Shown piece by piece: positions 43,151 through 56,189 of a stretch of DNA of 64,000 nucleotides. The first letter of the stretch is position 1. Each line of letters opens with the position of its first letter. Origin of the DNA: Latrodectus hesperus (taxonomy: Eukaryota > Arthropoda > Arachnida > Araneae > Theridiidae); contig CM075851.1 in assembly GCA_037975125.1 (NCBI GenBank), positions 79,771,479 to 79,835,478 of the forward strand. Reading direction: 5' to 3'. The notes beneath the pieces were generated by a model. It was not told where the DNA came from. It made no database searches and was given only the letters and a program-made list of their open reading frames with translations. Both the position numbers and the translations under genes were made by a program.

Positions 43151-45318
43151 AAAACACAGTATAAGACCTGTAAATCAATAAGAAAATGTCATACCTCCTA
43201 TTAATTCATCTTTTGGTAAGCATTGTTTCATAACTATTTTCTCCAATGGATATTACATGCCGACTTGGATTAATTTTATAACTGTTTCATGGAAATGTTG
43301 CATTATATCAAGTTCTATTCAATTTTTTTAGAAAAATACTTAAAAGAAGATATATGTATGTTTGTAGCACTGTGCTAAACATCTCAGGGAAGAAACGTGA
43401 ATATTTACAAAAGAAAAGAGAGAATCCTTCCAGGTATCGAAAATGTTTCTCGTTACTATGTACTGAATGGACGTTTTTATCACCTTCAGTATAAACAGAA
43501 ATAGGAAATTAAAAAAACTTTCAACAATATATGCACAATTATATTGGTTGCCTTATGGGAAAAGATATCCTTTTTATGTTTAGAAAGTTGCACAAATGCG
43601 ATACTATCATTTCTGTAGCAGGAAATTTTGAGAAGAGAAAACCGTATTAAAAGTGTCAACTTTATTAATGAAATTACATGGTAATTACTGGTATTAAGTA
43701 TATTTTTCTGATTGCATACATAACTATCTAGCTATTTCTGTCGCTCGAAAAGTTGCTAAATGTAGCCAATAGTATCAACAGTCGGAAATATTTGTCGTTA
43801 TTGATTGAAAAAAATCGGCTGATAATATATTTTTGTTGAATTCTTTTTTTTCAGTAAAAGGCAATTTTCAAAATAGCATGAAAAATATAAATGGGCCATA
43901 AATTTATGGCGAAACCTGTAATTTATATTTTTATTGAAGCATATATTCATTTTGATGGCGACAAATAATGGAATGATAAATATATAGCACCACATTAAGG
44001 TCGCTATTTTCACTACCTTTCTTGTGACGAGTGAAAAAGAAAGAATTTTTTATGATAAATTGCCTAGAATAAAACCTCTTTATTTTTTTCGACCTTTCAA
44101 TTCTTTTTTATACTTACAAAATAATATAGAGTATTTCTTTTTCCTAGTTTATAAGGAATTATAAAGTCTTATTTACTGGATTAAAGAATAATCAGGTTAA
44201 ATCTTTTCTTTTTGTATTTATTTATATCACAAAAGCAATTTTTAGAAGGTATAAATATCATCTATTCTTTTTGGTTTTAAAGGAAAAATATTCAAAATTA
44301 CAATCTAGCTTCGGTCATTAAAATCTATATCGATGTAAATATGGAAATGTATCTTGCTAATTGACTCATCGATATGATGTCTTTATTTATAATGTTTTTT
44401 TTATTTTGTTGCCATATGCAAAAATATTTACAAATGAAATAATAAAAAACAATAAAATTTTCTTCTTTTCTATATCAAGCTTTGCCCAAGTAATGTATCT
44501 CATTTGCCAAAGATCTAGTTCTTGAAATGCCATTGGTAGCCTCTTTCAATATTTCTTTCAAAAATTAAGAAAAATAAATGGGATTTTTTTCCTATCCTTC
44601 TTCAAATGCATTCAATTTTAAATAAGAAAATATTGTAATTAAGTTTATTCACTTAAATATTTTGTTTTAAAATTATAAAAATATTCAAACATTTGATCAT
44701 CAATATCAGTTAACTTTATAACACCCAAACGAAAAAAATTTTTGATAACACTCATTTGTTAGTTTAAGAGCTCTCTAATTTGTTGTGGAAGGCTTTTATA
44801 ATTACTTAAAAGTCAGCCACTGTTGATATTAAACAACCAGAGATTACGTTTTAGAATATTTTCTTAAAAATTAAGTCTTATTTACATAAGAGAAGAAATT
44901 CGAAAAATGTTCCAGTATCGGAAGATAAAATCCCTTGGAAATTTCTCCAAGTATCGGAAGTCAGAAAATTCCCAACAAAACTGAGTGTTCAGAAATCACG
45001 AAAGAATAATTCATTGCACATTGTTGAATATCAGCATTAAATATCATGAAGCACTGAATGTTTTTGTTTCCTTTTACGATTTTGAGACAAATTTTGTCAT
45101 TTTAATTCTTGTATAGCTTTACTAACAAACCTTTTAGCTAAAATATTTGATTCGATTAAATATTGTCGACATATAATTTAAAATTTTCTGTTAAAAAGAT
45201 GACTAATTTCTCAACATTTTATTAAGGAATTAAAATGTTTTAAATGAATATTTCCAAACATGACTTGAAATGAATCGATTAATTATTTAGATTAAATCAA
45301 CATCAAACGCTATAGGTG
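43151..45318. other. AT-rich noncoding DNA
   Basis: No supported gene. AGTATCGGAAG is repeated near 44913 and 44951 on either side of a small hairpin (CTTGGAAATTTCTCCAAG). Confidence 0.45.
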
Positions 45319-45400
45319 CCGAGTTCGATACCAAAGTTGCATTGCACTAATCGAGAAATATTGGTCTTACAAATATTAATGTGCATACATCCCTTATATG
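45319..45400 (+). repeat. Weak tRNA-like relic
   Basis: GCCGAGTTCGATACC at 45318-45332 is B-box-like. No A box or known body was found, so this may be chance. Confidence 0.2.
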
Positions 45401-45773
45401 CGGTCGTATCTGAATGTATAAATGAAACGAAATTAGTAACTCGAAAATTGACTTCATAAACAACAAATGGGAAAGAGCCTAGTAAAAAGGTACTTAGAAA
45501 AATTCACAACAAACCTAAAGTGTGTTACATAATATTATGATCACTTAAAATGTCACACATTTTAATAGTGAATTCCTTAAAATGAATAAGTTTAAAAGAT
45601 TTAATTACATTTTTTAAATATATCATTAAATAAAAATAAAATGACTCAGATTCAAATGGTAAAAAAAAAATTCTGAGATCTTTGTATGATATAAATTTGT
45701 CACCACTTATTTGTTTTATTTGAAATAATTATTCAATATCCTTTTGTTTTTTCCTTGAAAATTATATGTAAAA

Positions 45774-45848
45774 AAATTTGCATCAAAAATGTGAAAAAAG
45801 TAATATAAGCTCTTGATAATACACCAAATTACAAATTTGCATCAAAAA
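45774..45848. repeat. 16-bp direct repeat
   Basis: AAATTTGCATCAAAAA occurs at 45774-45789 and 45833-45848. The 59-bp spacing may mark an old duplication. Confidence 0.6.
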
Positions 45849-47029
45849 GAACTTCACGAGGTAACACAATTGAGCAGTAAAACGATTTTACATACAACAA
45901 TCTGATACATCGTAAGATTAATTTCACGTGTTGTGCTTTTCATATATTAAAGATAATACCAAGACTGATGAAACATCATAAAGAAGGGAGACTGTGAACT
46001 AGGAAAATGTGGCTAAGACTTGGGATGCTACTCGGAATCTTTTTTTCTAAAATTTGGATGGCCTAAACAGTAATATTTACAATTAACATCATTTTTGAAT
46101 TTGAAGATTTCACTCAGTAAGCAAATAGGTAATGGTAATATGATTGTATGGAAAATTAGGCTCTTTTACCAAATTATTCAAAATCTCTAATATTTGTTAT
46201 AGTGCATAAATTAGTATTCTAATAATGAAAGTATTCTAGTAACTTTAACTGCATTCATAAGAATGGTTATCCATTAGATTGGTTTTACTATAATTTATTA
46301 TCTATTCTGAAAAATAAAAATTCTCTCACGTTTTACACTGGGTTAATGCTTAGTTAAACATTGGGTTAATACTTTTACAAAGTTGGTTAACTTTATAAAA
46401 ATATTAACTTTGTGTTTAACTATAATACATTTGCTTCAATTAAATTTTTCTTAAATAATCTCTAAGCTAATTTAAAAGTTGCTCTTTAAGATTCAAAGAC
46501 CAGAACAGTTTGTATGTGAGGATAAAAGATAAGAAAATTGTCTCAGCAGTTTGTCGCCTCAAAAATTAAGCATGATTTAGCACCTGAGAACACGGGCGCT
46601 TTGAAAGATTTAAACAATAGTTCTAAGTTTAGAAACAAACTCCTTTTCATTGAAGGAATGGATCAACGTGTCATTACATTAATTGACTGTAATTGCGTCA
46701 AATTAGCACTTTTTGTACAAAGCCTTTATAAAATAAATGCACAAATTTTTAGTCTAGACGAATTTCTCTGAAAGTGAACTTTAAAAGCTCGGATTTTATT
46801 TATAATAGAGATTAATTCAAAAGGAAATATAGGTTTAGGCAGTGAACAATATCATTTTTTTAATTTCAATAGCAAATGTGATTTCTTATAGCAAACTCAT
46901 AAGCCTTCATTTTAAACTGAAAAGTATGTTAAGGATCATTTCTGAGTAAATTAGAAATGATAGTTTAATGTCAAAAATTATAAGTAAGTATCAACAAAAC
47001 GGCAGATCCACTTAAGTTAAATGATAATT

Positions 47030-47032
<3 letters not shown>
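45849..47032. other. AT-rich noncoding DNA
   Basis: Near 46335-46430 the phrases GGGTTAAT and AACTTTGT recur, with a small inverted repeat (ACAAAGTT / TTAACTTTGTG). The open frame 46538-46771 is unrecognised. Confidence 0.45.

Positions 47033-47098
<66 letters not shown>
47033..47098. repeat. (AT)n microsatellite
   Basis: About 33 uninterrupted AT dinucleotides, ending directly at the hairpin described next. Confidence 0.98.
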
Positions 47099-47101
<3 letters not shown>

Positions 47102-47189
47102 AACATAACATCTACAGAATATATATATATATATATGTATGTATATATATATATGTATGTATATGTATATTCTGTAGATGTATGTTTCG
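47099..47189. repeat. Large inverted repeat around AT/GTAT repeats
   Basis: Left arm CGAAACATAACATCTACAGA (47099-47118) is complementary to TCTGTAGATGTATGTTTCG (47171-47189) with one or two mismatches. The centre is an ATATAT/GTATGT tract that is itself self-complementary. The whole can form a stem of over 35 bp. It lies directly left of the mariner element. Confidence 0.85.
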
Positions 47190-48472
47190 GTAGATATAGG
47201 TTTTTCGGTAGATGGCTGTAGTGATCAAATCTCCTAAAGTAGAGATCAAACAATTTCAAGCTTATGCTCGTTATCAAAGTGACATTTCGCACTAAAATTT
47301 TTTTGCTGTTTTTTGTTTGATTCATTCAGTTGTGAGTTACAGGATGTTAAAAATAGAAGTCAACAAAGGAGAAAATTTGATACATTTTACAGCTTTTATT
47401 TGATAAAGGCGAAAATGCAAGCCAGGCGGCTGAAATTGTGAATGGAGTTTATGGTGCCAATAATGTAGCAACTAATTACATTAATTTCAATTTTGCCGTT
47501 TCCGTTCAGGGATGTTTGTTGTTAAAGATGCACATCGCACGCCTGTGCGATAAAACCACAGAAGTAATTGAAGTTGACCGACATGTAAGTTGTCGTAGTA
47601 TCGCGCTGGAGCTAAAAGTCGACCATAAAAATGTTACATTACAGAGAAAAAACCAACTTCGTACATTAAGTTGGATTCAAAAAGAAGATCGTTGTTTGGG
47701 TGCCACACCAATTAACACCAAAAAGCATGATGGATCGAATTTCCATCTGCTAAGCCTTGGCCAAACAGAATGAAATCGATCCATTTCTTAAGCGGATGGT
47801 GACTGGAAATGCGAAATAGGTCATATACGACTATATTGTGTGAAAATGATCGTGGTCAAAGCGCTGTGTAGCAGTTCATACAGCGGCCAAAGCAGGACTA
47901 ACGGCCAGGAAAATTCTACTGTGTATTTGGTGAGATTAGAAAGGAATAATATATCAGTTGCTTCTGAATAGCCAAATACTAAATTCAGATCTCTACTTTC
48001 AACAACTGGATCGTTTGAAGCTAGCGATTGACCAGAAACGGCCAGAATTGGTCAACAGAAGAAGTGTTGTGTTCCATCAGGACAATTCCAGGCCACACAC
48101 GTCTGTAGTGACTCGCTGGAGCTTGGAAGAAGAGAGGAGAAGCGCTGGAGAAGTTTTAATGCATTTACCATACAGTCCAGATCTGTCACCAAGCGATTAC
48201 CATCTTTTACTCGCATTACAAAACTTCCTAAGTGATAAGAAATTGGAAACAAGAGAAAATTGGGAAAATCGATTACTATAGTTTTACGCCAATAAGGATC
48301 AAGACTTCTATGAGAGGAGAGAGAGAGAGAGGCATTATGAAGCTACCTTTAAAATAACAACAAATTATACAACAAAATGGTGCATATTTGACCCAAATCG
48401 GACAATCTGAAACATGTTAAATAAAGTCTTGAATTTAAGGCAAAAATAATGGATTTCATTTCCTCTAACCTA
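47190..48472 (+). mobile_element. Dead mariner-family DNA transposon
   Basis: The element contains a typical mariner 5' untranslated region (TTGATTCATTCAGTTGTGAG near 47319) and a frameshifted transposase. Its probable 3' terminal repeat ends CTCTAACC near 48472. The length, about 1.28 kb, is normal for mariner. The 5' terminal repeat is not clearly recognisable; GTAGATGGCTGTAGTGATCA near 47210 may be internal to it, so the left limit is approximate. Mariner moves by cut-and-paste into TA sites. Confidence 0.85.
47347..48430 (+). pseudogene. Mariner transposase, broken by frameshifts and stops
   Basis: The N-terminal helix-turn-helix region is readable as KGENASQAAEIVNGVYGANN, although an upstream frameshift separates it from the first ATG. 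Next comes the region HVSCRSIALELKVDHKNV. The first catalytic Asp of the DD34D triad (VTGDEKW in active elements) is lost: the sequence reads VTGNAK followed by a stop near 47816-47820. The second Asp survives in VFHQDNSRPH and the third in YSPDLSPSDYHL. A GA-repeat expansion at 48309-48332 disrupts the C-terminus. The copy is inactive but still recognisable from end to end. Confidence 0.9.
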
Positions 48473-49559
48473 TTGTGGAGAGTGGTCATGGACTACATCA
48501 AAATCATCAAATTTTTCTCTTTTTCATCAAACAAGGCAATACGTTTTCATTGGGTCCCATACAAAAGTGTACGTACATGGTGACTAAAGTAAACTTATAC
48601 CGTATCACCAGGTTTATGGTGAAATGCCACAATTATCAAATGCCATGGAACCTTAAACTACGACAAGGGACAAATTTGATGCCCGATCTTCCACTCACTT
48701 CTCCACACCAGCGAAGCACTTTCCGAATATTTAAAATATATGTTTGATGCAATCCAAATATCATCCATGTATTTTAAGTTGCCTAGGTTCAATTGCAGAG
48801 AAAACACTTTGTTTAAGAAATTGAAAAAAACTTCAAATTTGAAATCTGAATGTTAAAGATCTTTATACTTTAACATTAAATTTTATTATTTTATTTGTTA
48901 TGATATTTATTCAAGGAACTAAAGAAACATATTAACTCGCGAGCCTTCGTTTGCCAACCACCATAATAGCAAATGAATTAAAACTAGTAGTTTAATAATT
49001 GTTCGTTAATTGTTTCTCTAAACACATTGAAAATTACTTTTCGAAACAGATTAATATTTTGCAAAACAAAGAGCAAATCTTCTGTATTCATCTTTCTATC
49101 GAGTGCCTGCCATAACTAATATTAATTTTGCTGTTCAAATAGAAATCAAAGCACACAACTCCTTTGTTGTAGATAATCACATTAAAGAATATAACACTTA
49201 AAAATAACAATCATATACTGAAGATAAAGAATCACTTTTAAAGCGAACAACAAAATATTAGTATAATGATTACAATCAGAAAAAATAATCTGTTAAATAT
49301 AATAAAAAATTACCTCTTTATTTAATTAATTTTCTATAAAACTTTTCACAATTATTTCGAAATATTTACATTTTTTTAAATATCAAAATCATTAAATAAA
49401 AATTTATTTCCTTGTCATCCTTAAAAAAATATGAGTTTAACTTGTAAAACATGCAAAAATCGAAAGTTAAAAAATAAGTCTCCAGCAAAATAAAACCTCC
49501 CTTTTATTGCTTTAATTTTGATGAATTAGAAGAGAAAGAGAAAATCCATTAATTATTGG
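48473..49559. other. Noncoding DNA right of the mariner element
   Basis: 48473-48790 is less AT-rich and contains a 90-codon open frame (48475-48747) of unknown nature, possibly the remnant of another repeat. The rest is AT-rich with no features. Confidence 0.45.
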
Positions 49560-50050
49560 TAATATTACGTATAAAATTTGAAGAACTGAAAGATGATGTT
49601 CTTCAAAAAGAAAGAAGTTTATATAACATGTAAATGTTTTATAAACTGTGATATGTGTCAGTAGAATCGAAAAAAGCTTTAATCACAAATATATAAATTG
49701 CTGAAATTAGAAGATGAAAAAACACAATCACTATTATTCATACGATATATGATATTTTTTAAACCAGAAAAATTAAAGGAAAGTATTATCACATATTTCG
49801 TTATTCAAACTTATATGAACGAGAAAAAATTCTAAATAAACCATTATCATATAACATATTATAAAAATTATTAGAAACTGGAAGAATGAAAAGATGTAAA
49901 TGTGGTCATATATGATGTATTATACGAATTACTATAAACTGGGATACTAAAATACAATTATTATCTTTTGACATATAGTATGAAATGATATGAACCGCAA
50001 AAATGGAAAGAATTAATAAACATAAGACATTTTAAGTAATCAAAATATTT
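49560..50050. repeat. Degenerate tandem array, units about 55-80 bp
   Basis: Successive segments begin AACTGGAAGAATGAAAAGA, AACTGGGATACTAAAATACA and AACCGCAAAAATGGAAAGA. Each is followed by a CATATATGAT or CATATAGTATG stretch. Earlier units (AACTGTGATATG, AACCAGAAAAATTAAAGG) are more diverged. The array is old and imperfect. Confidence 0.5.
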
Positions 50051-52329
50051 ACTAGTTAAAAAGTTACTGCGCTTACTGAAAATGAAATATCGTTGAATAT
50101 TTGGAAGCTACATGCTTATTAATTATTTAAAATAATTTATTTTAATTTCTGTATACTTTATCATATTTTTTCTGTATAATTTCCAAATATATTTTTAACA
50201 ATTTCACTTTGTGACATTGTTTACTAGAAATGATTTTTATTGATAAGAGTGTAAAACTATTGAATAAAACTAATTCAATTTCAGCAACTTACTGCCGTAA
50301 AGATAGAACCTGTTTTCCATTTGAGAAAGGAAATTGCTCAATTTCCGAAGTTTTCTCGTATTAGCTTACTTTCAATGTTGTAAAATACAATAGAATGCGT
50401 CACATGTACAAGTGCATTTCCATTGAAAGTGTGGTAAGTTAATTTATTGCTACAGATTTTTATTAGCGACCAATACTTCCTCTGCGTTAAACAATATGCA
50501 TCATTGTATACGTTTGAAAACACTGAAATCAGTAATTTTCCTAGTAAATGATAAACAGTTAATTTATTTATTTGCTATACTTTCAGTTAAAATGAACGAA
50601 ATTCAGGACTGTGTATAAGCAAATATTTTCCAATATTATTGGTTTATAAGCATGTAAAATATTGACATAAGATTAGTTGATTTAAATAATATTAATGACA
50701 TTACATTAATACAGTATATTTTCTGTAATTAGTGTTTCTTGTGATATTTATTTACAATTTTCTACTTCTTTTAATATAAACATAAGTTTTTTATTTATAA
50801 ATATTGTTAGCTTTCTTTGTAACATTTTAGTCCATTTTATAAATTCATTTAAGTTAATATATTAAATGATAAATTAATAATACATAAATTTTATAAACAA
50901 TAATTTTACAACTATTCTTAAATGTATGTTTTTGATAATGTAATGAATTTCTAAAAGATATAGCAAACAATTAATGAATAAAGTATATTATTTTTTATCT
51001 CTTTATATACATTTTTTAAATATTTATTTCCTTTTATTTTTAATACGTTTGTGAAAAAATTAGACGCCTCTTAAATGTCAATCTTAATTTTTTGCAATGT
51101 TTTCTTGTATTAGCTGCTTGAAAAGCGTCATTTGAAGGACAATCTATTGTTTTGATCTTCAATCTTTTTGTATAGCCACCATTGATGAAATGTGTGAATT
51201 TTTGATATATTTTTTCTGTTTAAATGAGTAGTGCACTTATAATTATTTTTTAGATGTTCATGCTATTCTCACAAATAAAGATTTAAAGTTTCGTGCAAAC
51301 TTAATTAAGGTAAATTTAAACAAAGAAAAGTAATTTTTATTAATTTAAAGTTGATTGCTTTTTTAAACACTATGTTATGAAATAACTATTATATTTTCAC
51401 TTTTCAAGTAATTTTATTATAAATTAAAAAGCATATGACAGAGATAAATATTTGAAATTTTTTCACTATCTTGTTTTATCTTAATTTTTCCGTAAAAGAA
51501 AATTGTCAAGCCTTGATCGATTTTAACGAAATTTTGTGAAAAGATCACAACAGATTTTGTGAAAGAAGTCTTAAAACATAGGTTAGTAGCAAAACCCAGG
51601 ACAGTAGTAGATAATTAAAGGATTTAAATCTTATTAAAATAGAATCATCTACTCTTATTTTGAATTAACGCTCCTGAAGAGACGTGAAGCAGATTATTCA
51701 AAGAGTTTCTATCTTTTTTGCATGATATTCTCTGATTGGCTTAAGAAACATACCTTTGTCCGATGCTAGAAGTGCAGAATAAAAGATAGTGATATTTTCT
51801 AGATTAATGCTGTTAATTATTATGTTTGTACTATTAAATGTAACCGCGCGTTTTGATAGTCATCACGTGTGTCACACTACTGTTGATTTTTAATACAATA
51901 GAAATTCCATTATTTGAGAATCAAATTTGAACTACAGATCTTGCTGATAATAATTGCTTCCAAAATGTTGTTGTTTGACAATATAAGAGTTTAAAATATA
52001 AAGTCGCTCTTATATATGATATGTTTTTATGACAATTTGGTATTCTCAGAAAAAAATGAAAAGGAATGTGTAAAGAAAGTTCCCAGAGCTTATTTATTCT
52101 CAAGGCAGAAAGCAGTAAGCGTGTAAGTTATGTTGTAAGCAGTTATGACAACCGACCTCATTCCAAACAGAAGAAATATTCTATTATTATTATTATAATT
52201 ATTTGTTAGCTGAATATCATTGCAGGTTTCTCTGATTGTTACTTATGACACTTGGACAAGCCAAGCTTACTATGCCGTTGGCTATGCGAATTTAAATCAG
52301 TAGATTACGTCTTTCGCTTAACCGGAGCA
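50051..52329. other. AT-rich noncoding DNA
   Basis: No supported gene, RNA gene or mobile element. Confidence 0.5.
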
Positions 52330-52625
52330 CCATGAGGGCGAAAGTGCGACTTTGTCCTAAATTCCTTTGATAGATGGTACCATCAGAGGAACCACTTCCT
52401 CAATTTTGACATTGATCTGGAGGGGGAGGAAATTTTCTCCATTATTTCCATGGTAACTGCTCAAACATTATACCCATGGTAAACTGCTCAACGACCGACC
52501 ACAGGAATTTCGATTCCACAGATTTACGGAGCATGTACTCGGGGGGTCTTTGGCGGCATTGGGAATCAAATCCCGACCTCCCGAAAGGAAGGTCAATGCG
52601 TTAACCGCTAGGTTATCACAGCCCC
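52330..52625 (-). mobile_element. tRNA-derived SINE, family E
   Basis: The minus strand opens GGGGCTGTGATAACCTAGCG. The A box is TGATAACCTAGCGGTTAACGC and the B box GGGATTTGATTCCC (plus-strand 52559-52572), with a plausible anticodon arm (CTTCCTTTCGGGAGG) between. The body contains GTACATGCTCCGTAAATC and GTGGAATCGAAATTCCTGTG and two CCATGGTAA motifs. It runs to about CTCATGGTGCTCCGGTTAAG near 52317-52336, so the left end is uncertain by some tens of bases. No target-site duplication was confirmed. Confidence 0.8.
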
Positions 52626-53189
52626 ATTTACATAATATTATTCTTTGTTTAGGGAGCATTTATAATATTAATATAAATACATTAAATATTAACATATTGC
52701 TATTGAAGATTTATAATGTTAATATATTAACAAAATCATTAAATATTAGCAATAAATATTGATATATTGCATTGATCTATAGCTACATAACATGTCAATA
52801 TTCAATTTTTTATTACTCCTCTACTAATATAAATTTAAAGCTGTGTAATTCTACCAACCGAATCTGTTAAACACAACAAGAAAACAAATTATAATAATTT
52901 TAAGACTCATTTAGTAATGAGGTCAACAACTTAATAATTTAAGTTTAACACGCATCACACCAGTCTTAGAATAATGTTTTTCTGCAGAGTGTCATGTTTT
53001 AAATCTTTGTATCACGTCTTTTGTCATCAGTTTAACACGCCCAATCACGAAATGTTATAAACAAACATCAGAAATATAGATTTTACAGTAAGGCTACAGA
53101 CGAATCTTAGAATTTTACATAAAAAATTACATTCTTTAATTCTTTAAATTTTATTCTGTAATTTTACACCTTAAAATTTTACTGCTCTA
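52626..53189. other. AT-rich noncoding DNA
   Basis: The phrase AATATTAATAT recurs at 52660-52770, a low-complexity stretch. No gene. Confidence 0.45.
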
Positions 53190-53295
53190 GAGATAGGATA
53201 TGGTCTCGTGATAAGACAGCTGTCGTTGCATTCAAAGTTATCGATCAATAACCCATTACTGAACAGCGAGAGGTGGATGTAGAATTTCTGCTTAT
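53190..53295 (+). repeat. Possible SINE relic
   Basis: GGTCTCGTGATAAGACAGC is A-box-like and GAGGTGGATGTAGAATTTCTGC resembles the body of family C (GATGGATGTTAC...ATTTCTGC at 27940-27960, minus). The B-box position (AAAGTTATCGATC) is poor. Weak call. Confidence 0.3.
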
Positions 53296-56189
53296 AATAA
53301 TAACAAGTAACTTTTAATAATAATACTTAAATCAGAGGAAACTTATCAGTGAAACCCTTAATTGACTTAGATTTAGCAATTCTAAATTTTCTCAAAACTG
53401 GAAGCAGATTAGTAAAGGATTCTTGAATAATTTATGCAAGAATTGTAAGAATGAATTAGAAAGAAGTATCCAGACTTATCTTAATATAATATATTCATAA
53501 CCTTCAAAAAAGGAAAATAAATGCAAAAATGGGATTTACTAAAATACCTCTTGATTTTTTTAAAAAAAGATGCGAAAGAATTTTTAATTAATATGAAAAA
53601 GGCTTTATAAGATCTTTAATTTATAAAATCAATTTACTTCTGATCAAAAAAGATTTTAAAATATTGGAATTTATTAATTTAGTTAATATTAGAGTAGAAA
53701 CGCAGCTCACAATGAGAATCTAAATTTTTATGATAATGAAATCATTACCGGACCTAAAAAGTATAATTCTAAATATATTTATTATTTCACCAAAACCCTA
53801 AATATTCAAAACTTGAACAAAATAGTAAAAAAATTCTTTATAATCACGTGATAACTTTTTAATCATTAAAAAAATGTCATTACATCTTTTAGTTTTTAGT
53901 CTTTTAAAAGAGATGGATTTAATTTAAACATCTTTAATCAGTTTCATTATCAATATAAACTTTATAAAATATTTTTTATTTAAAAGTTTCTGTGTATATA
54001 AGTTATAATTTTTGTATAAAAATTTTTATAAGTTATTAATATTTATTTTGATTGACATTCGATAAATTTATTGTTTTATTTAAAGTGTATAAAATAGCAG
54101 GAAACTAGTTGTTTTGTGGAAAATCTTTAGTTAAGAATATAATTTTACGTGATACAGAACATGTGTTTCATAAAAATTTATTATATTAATAATTTCATGC
54201 TGTTTTATAAGTTAATTTGTGTGAAAACTTTTTATAAATGTGTAGAATGTCTTATGCTTTTATAAATTTTTTATTTCCCAAACAACTAGAATTCATGTGG
54301 CTTAGTAGCTAAATAATTTTTTAATATTTATGTTCATAAATATTTTTAAATCAATACAGTTTTGTGAGAATATACTTTTACTTACCAAAATATGCTTTTG
54401 AATTCTCTGTTTTTTTTTCTTATAGAAAGTTTATACACCTCAAAACTGAAAATAAGTATTATATTTTGTTAGAATAAATATCAATATGAAACGAATACGG
54501 CATTCTGTTCTGATAATGTCAAATACTATTCTTTAAATCATAGTCTTTGAAAACATTCTAGGTGAATCTTTTAAGCATGATTTTCTGAAATTTTGGAAAT
54601 ATATCAAGATTCTTAAAGAGTCATAATTAAATTCAATTTAAAATCATATAAAATTTTTTAGCAATGTTCAACGTTGTAACTTCCAGCATCTATGCATTTC
54701 TGTATGCAATGTATCCAAAAATAAAATGTAAGCTAATCTCTTTACATGTCTCTAATGTAAGCTTAATCTCTTTTACATGGAGAATGATAACGTTTTCTAA
54801 ACTAGTTCTTTTTAGATTAAACAAAATCAAACTCATACATACCTGAGAGAATCTAATGAATAGGATAGACGTTCCTTCACTTTGATGTATTTTTGTCAAG
54901 AAAGTCAACTGTCCATCTTGTTAAATGAGTCATCAAACATTTATTTCGTTATTGAAAAATTTTTGGAAGTAAAGAACCATTTAGCTATGACTGATTTTTG
55001 TGCTTATAGCTTGATGCCTTTGACTAGTCTAATATTTCTTACAGGAAAGCTTGTTATGCTTTTACAACATATTAACTTTTATCATTGTGGGATAATTTTC
55101 TAAGGCCATGTTGTATTTTTTTGACATGCAGGAACGCGCCAAAAAGTAGCATATTCGTTTCATCTTTAGTTGCAATTTTATAAATAATGCGATAGCCACC
55201 ATTTTTAAAAAATATAAATGTTTCTTTATTAAATTTAATTTTTGCTGCTCAGGATCAAAAATAAAAGGATCCCAAAGTCAAACAATCTTTTCATATGTAG
55301 TTCTTCATCAATGATTTTACATGTGGTGGTATATTCTAATATGAAATTCTATCTGTAACAGTTTATAGATACAGGGTTTATCATCTATTAAGTTATTCTA
55401 TGGAGGACACATTGCTCGAGATTACAGCTAATAACGTCCTTGTTCTGTGTCATTCACCCTGAAGGGAATAATGATTTCTGGGAAATTCTGTAAATCATCT
55501 TGACAACGTTATACGATATAGGGCTTCATCTCAAATGCTAACTGTAGACGTTGAATGCATTCTTCTTGATTTAATCCTATTTTAAAATCATATAAATTAT
55601 GGAATGAGATAATGTTCTCGTTTAAATTACAGTTTTATTTGTTTAAATTTCATGCAATAAATCACTGGCAACTGGATAATAAAAAATTCCTTACTTTGAT
55701 GCAATAGATCATATTTTGAAATCTACCTATTAATTTTTCTACTGCATATCATCTGCGCATATGTCAGAAATTTCGGAAAGACCATTATATTTCACGGAAG
55801 ATGAATTTTTCGTACTTTTTAAACATTATAAGATTGTTATTAATTTTTTAGTCTAATTGTTAATACTTCAAAATTATTGCGAGATGTTTCTTACTGACAC
55901 AATTTCAACTATGCAATCCTTATTTCTTAGGCCAAAAACTCTTTAACTCTCAACAGGTTCAAAATTTCAATTTTTTTTCCTATACTGTGCCTTTTTTGTT
56001 TCAGATGAATATCTTCTTTTTATATGAAAAAAAATCATATTTTTGAACATAATTTATAATAGAATAACATTACTTTCAACACAACTTTGAGGATAATTTA
56101 TAATACAAAAGATACCCTTTAAAGTTTTTAATAACCATAAGACTAATTACTTTTGTTAGAAAAGGGTGAAATTAGGAATGCAGTGCATT
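53296..56189. other. AT-rich noncoding DNA
   Basis: 55130-55560 is slightly GC-richer but gives no recognisable protein on either strand. Nothing else was found. Confidence 0.45.

Noticed and set aside
47017..47325. Open frames on both strands through the AT repeat
   Set aside because: Translations of the microsatellite and hairpin, not genes.
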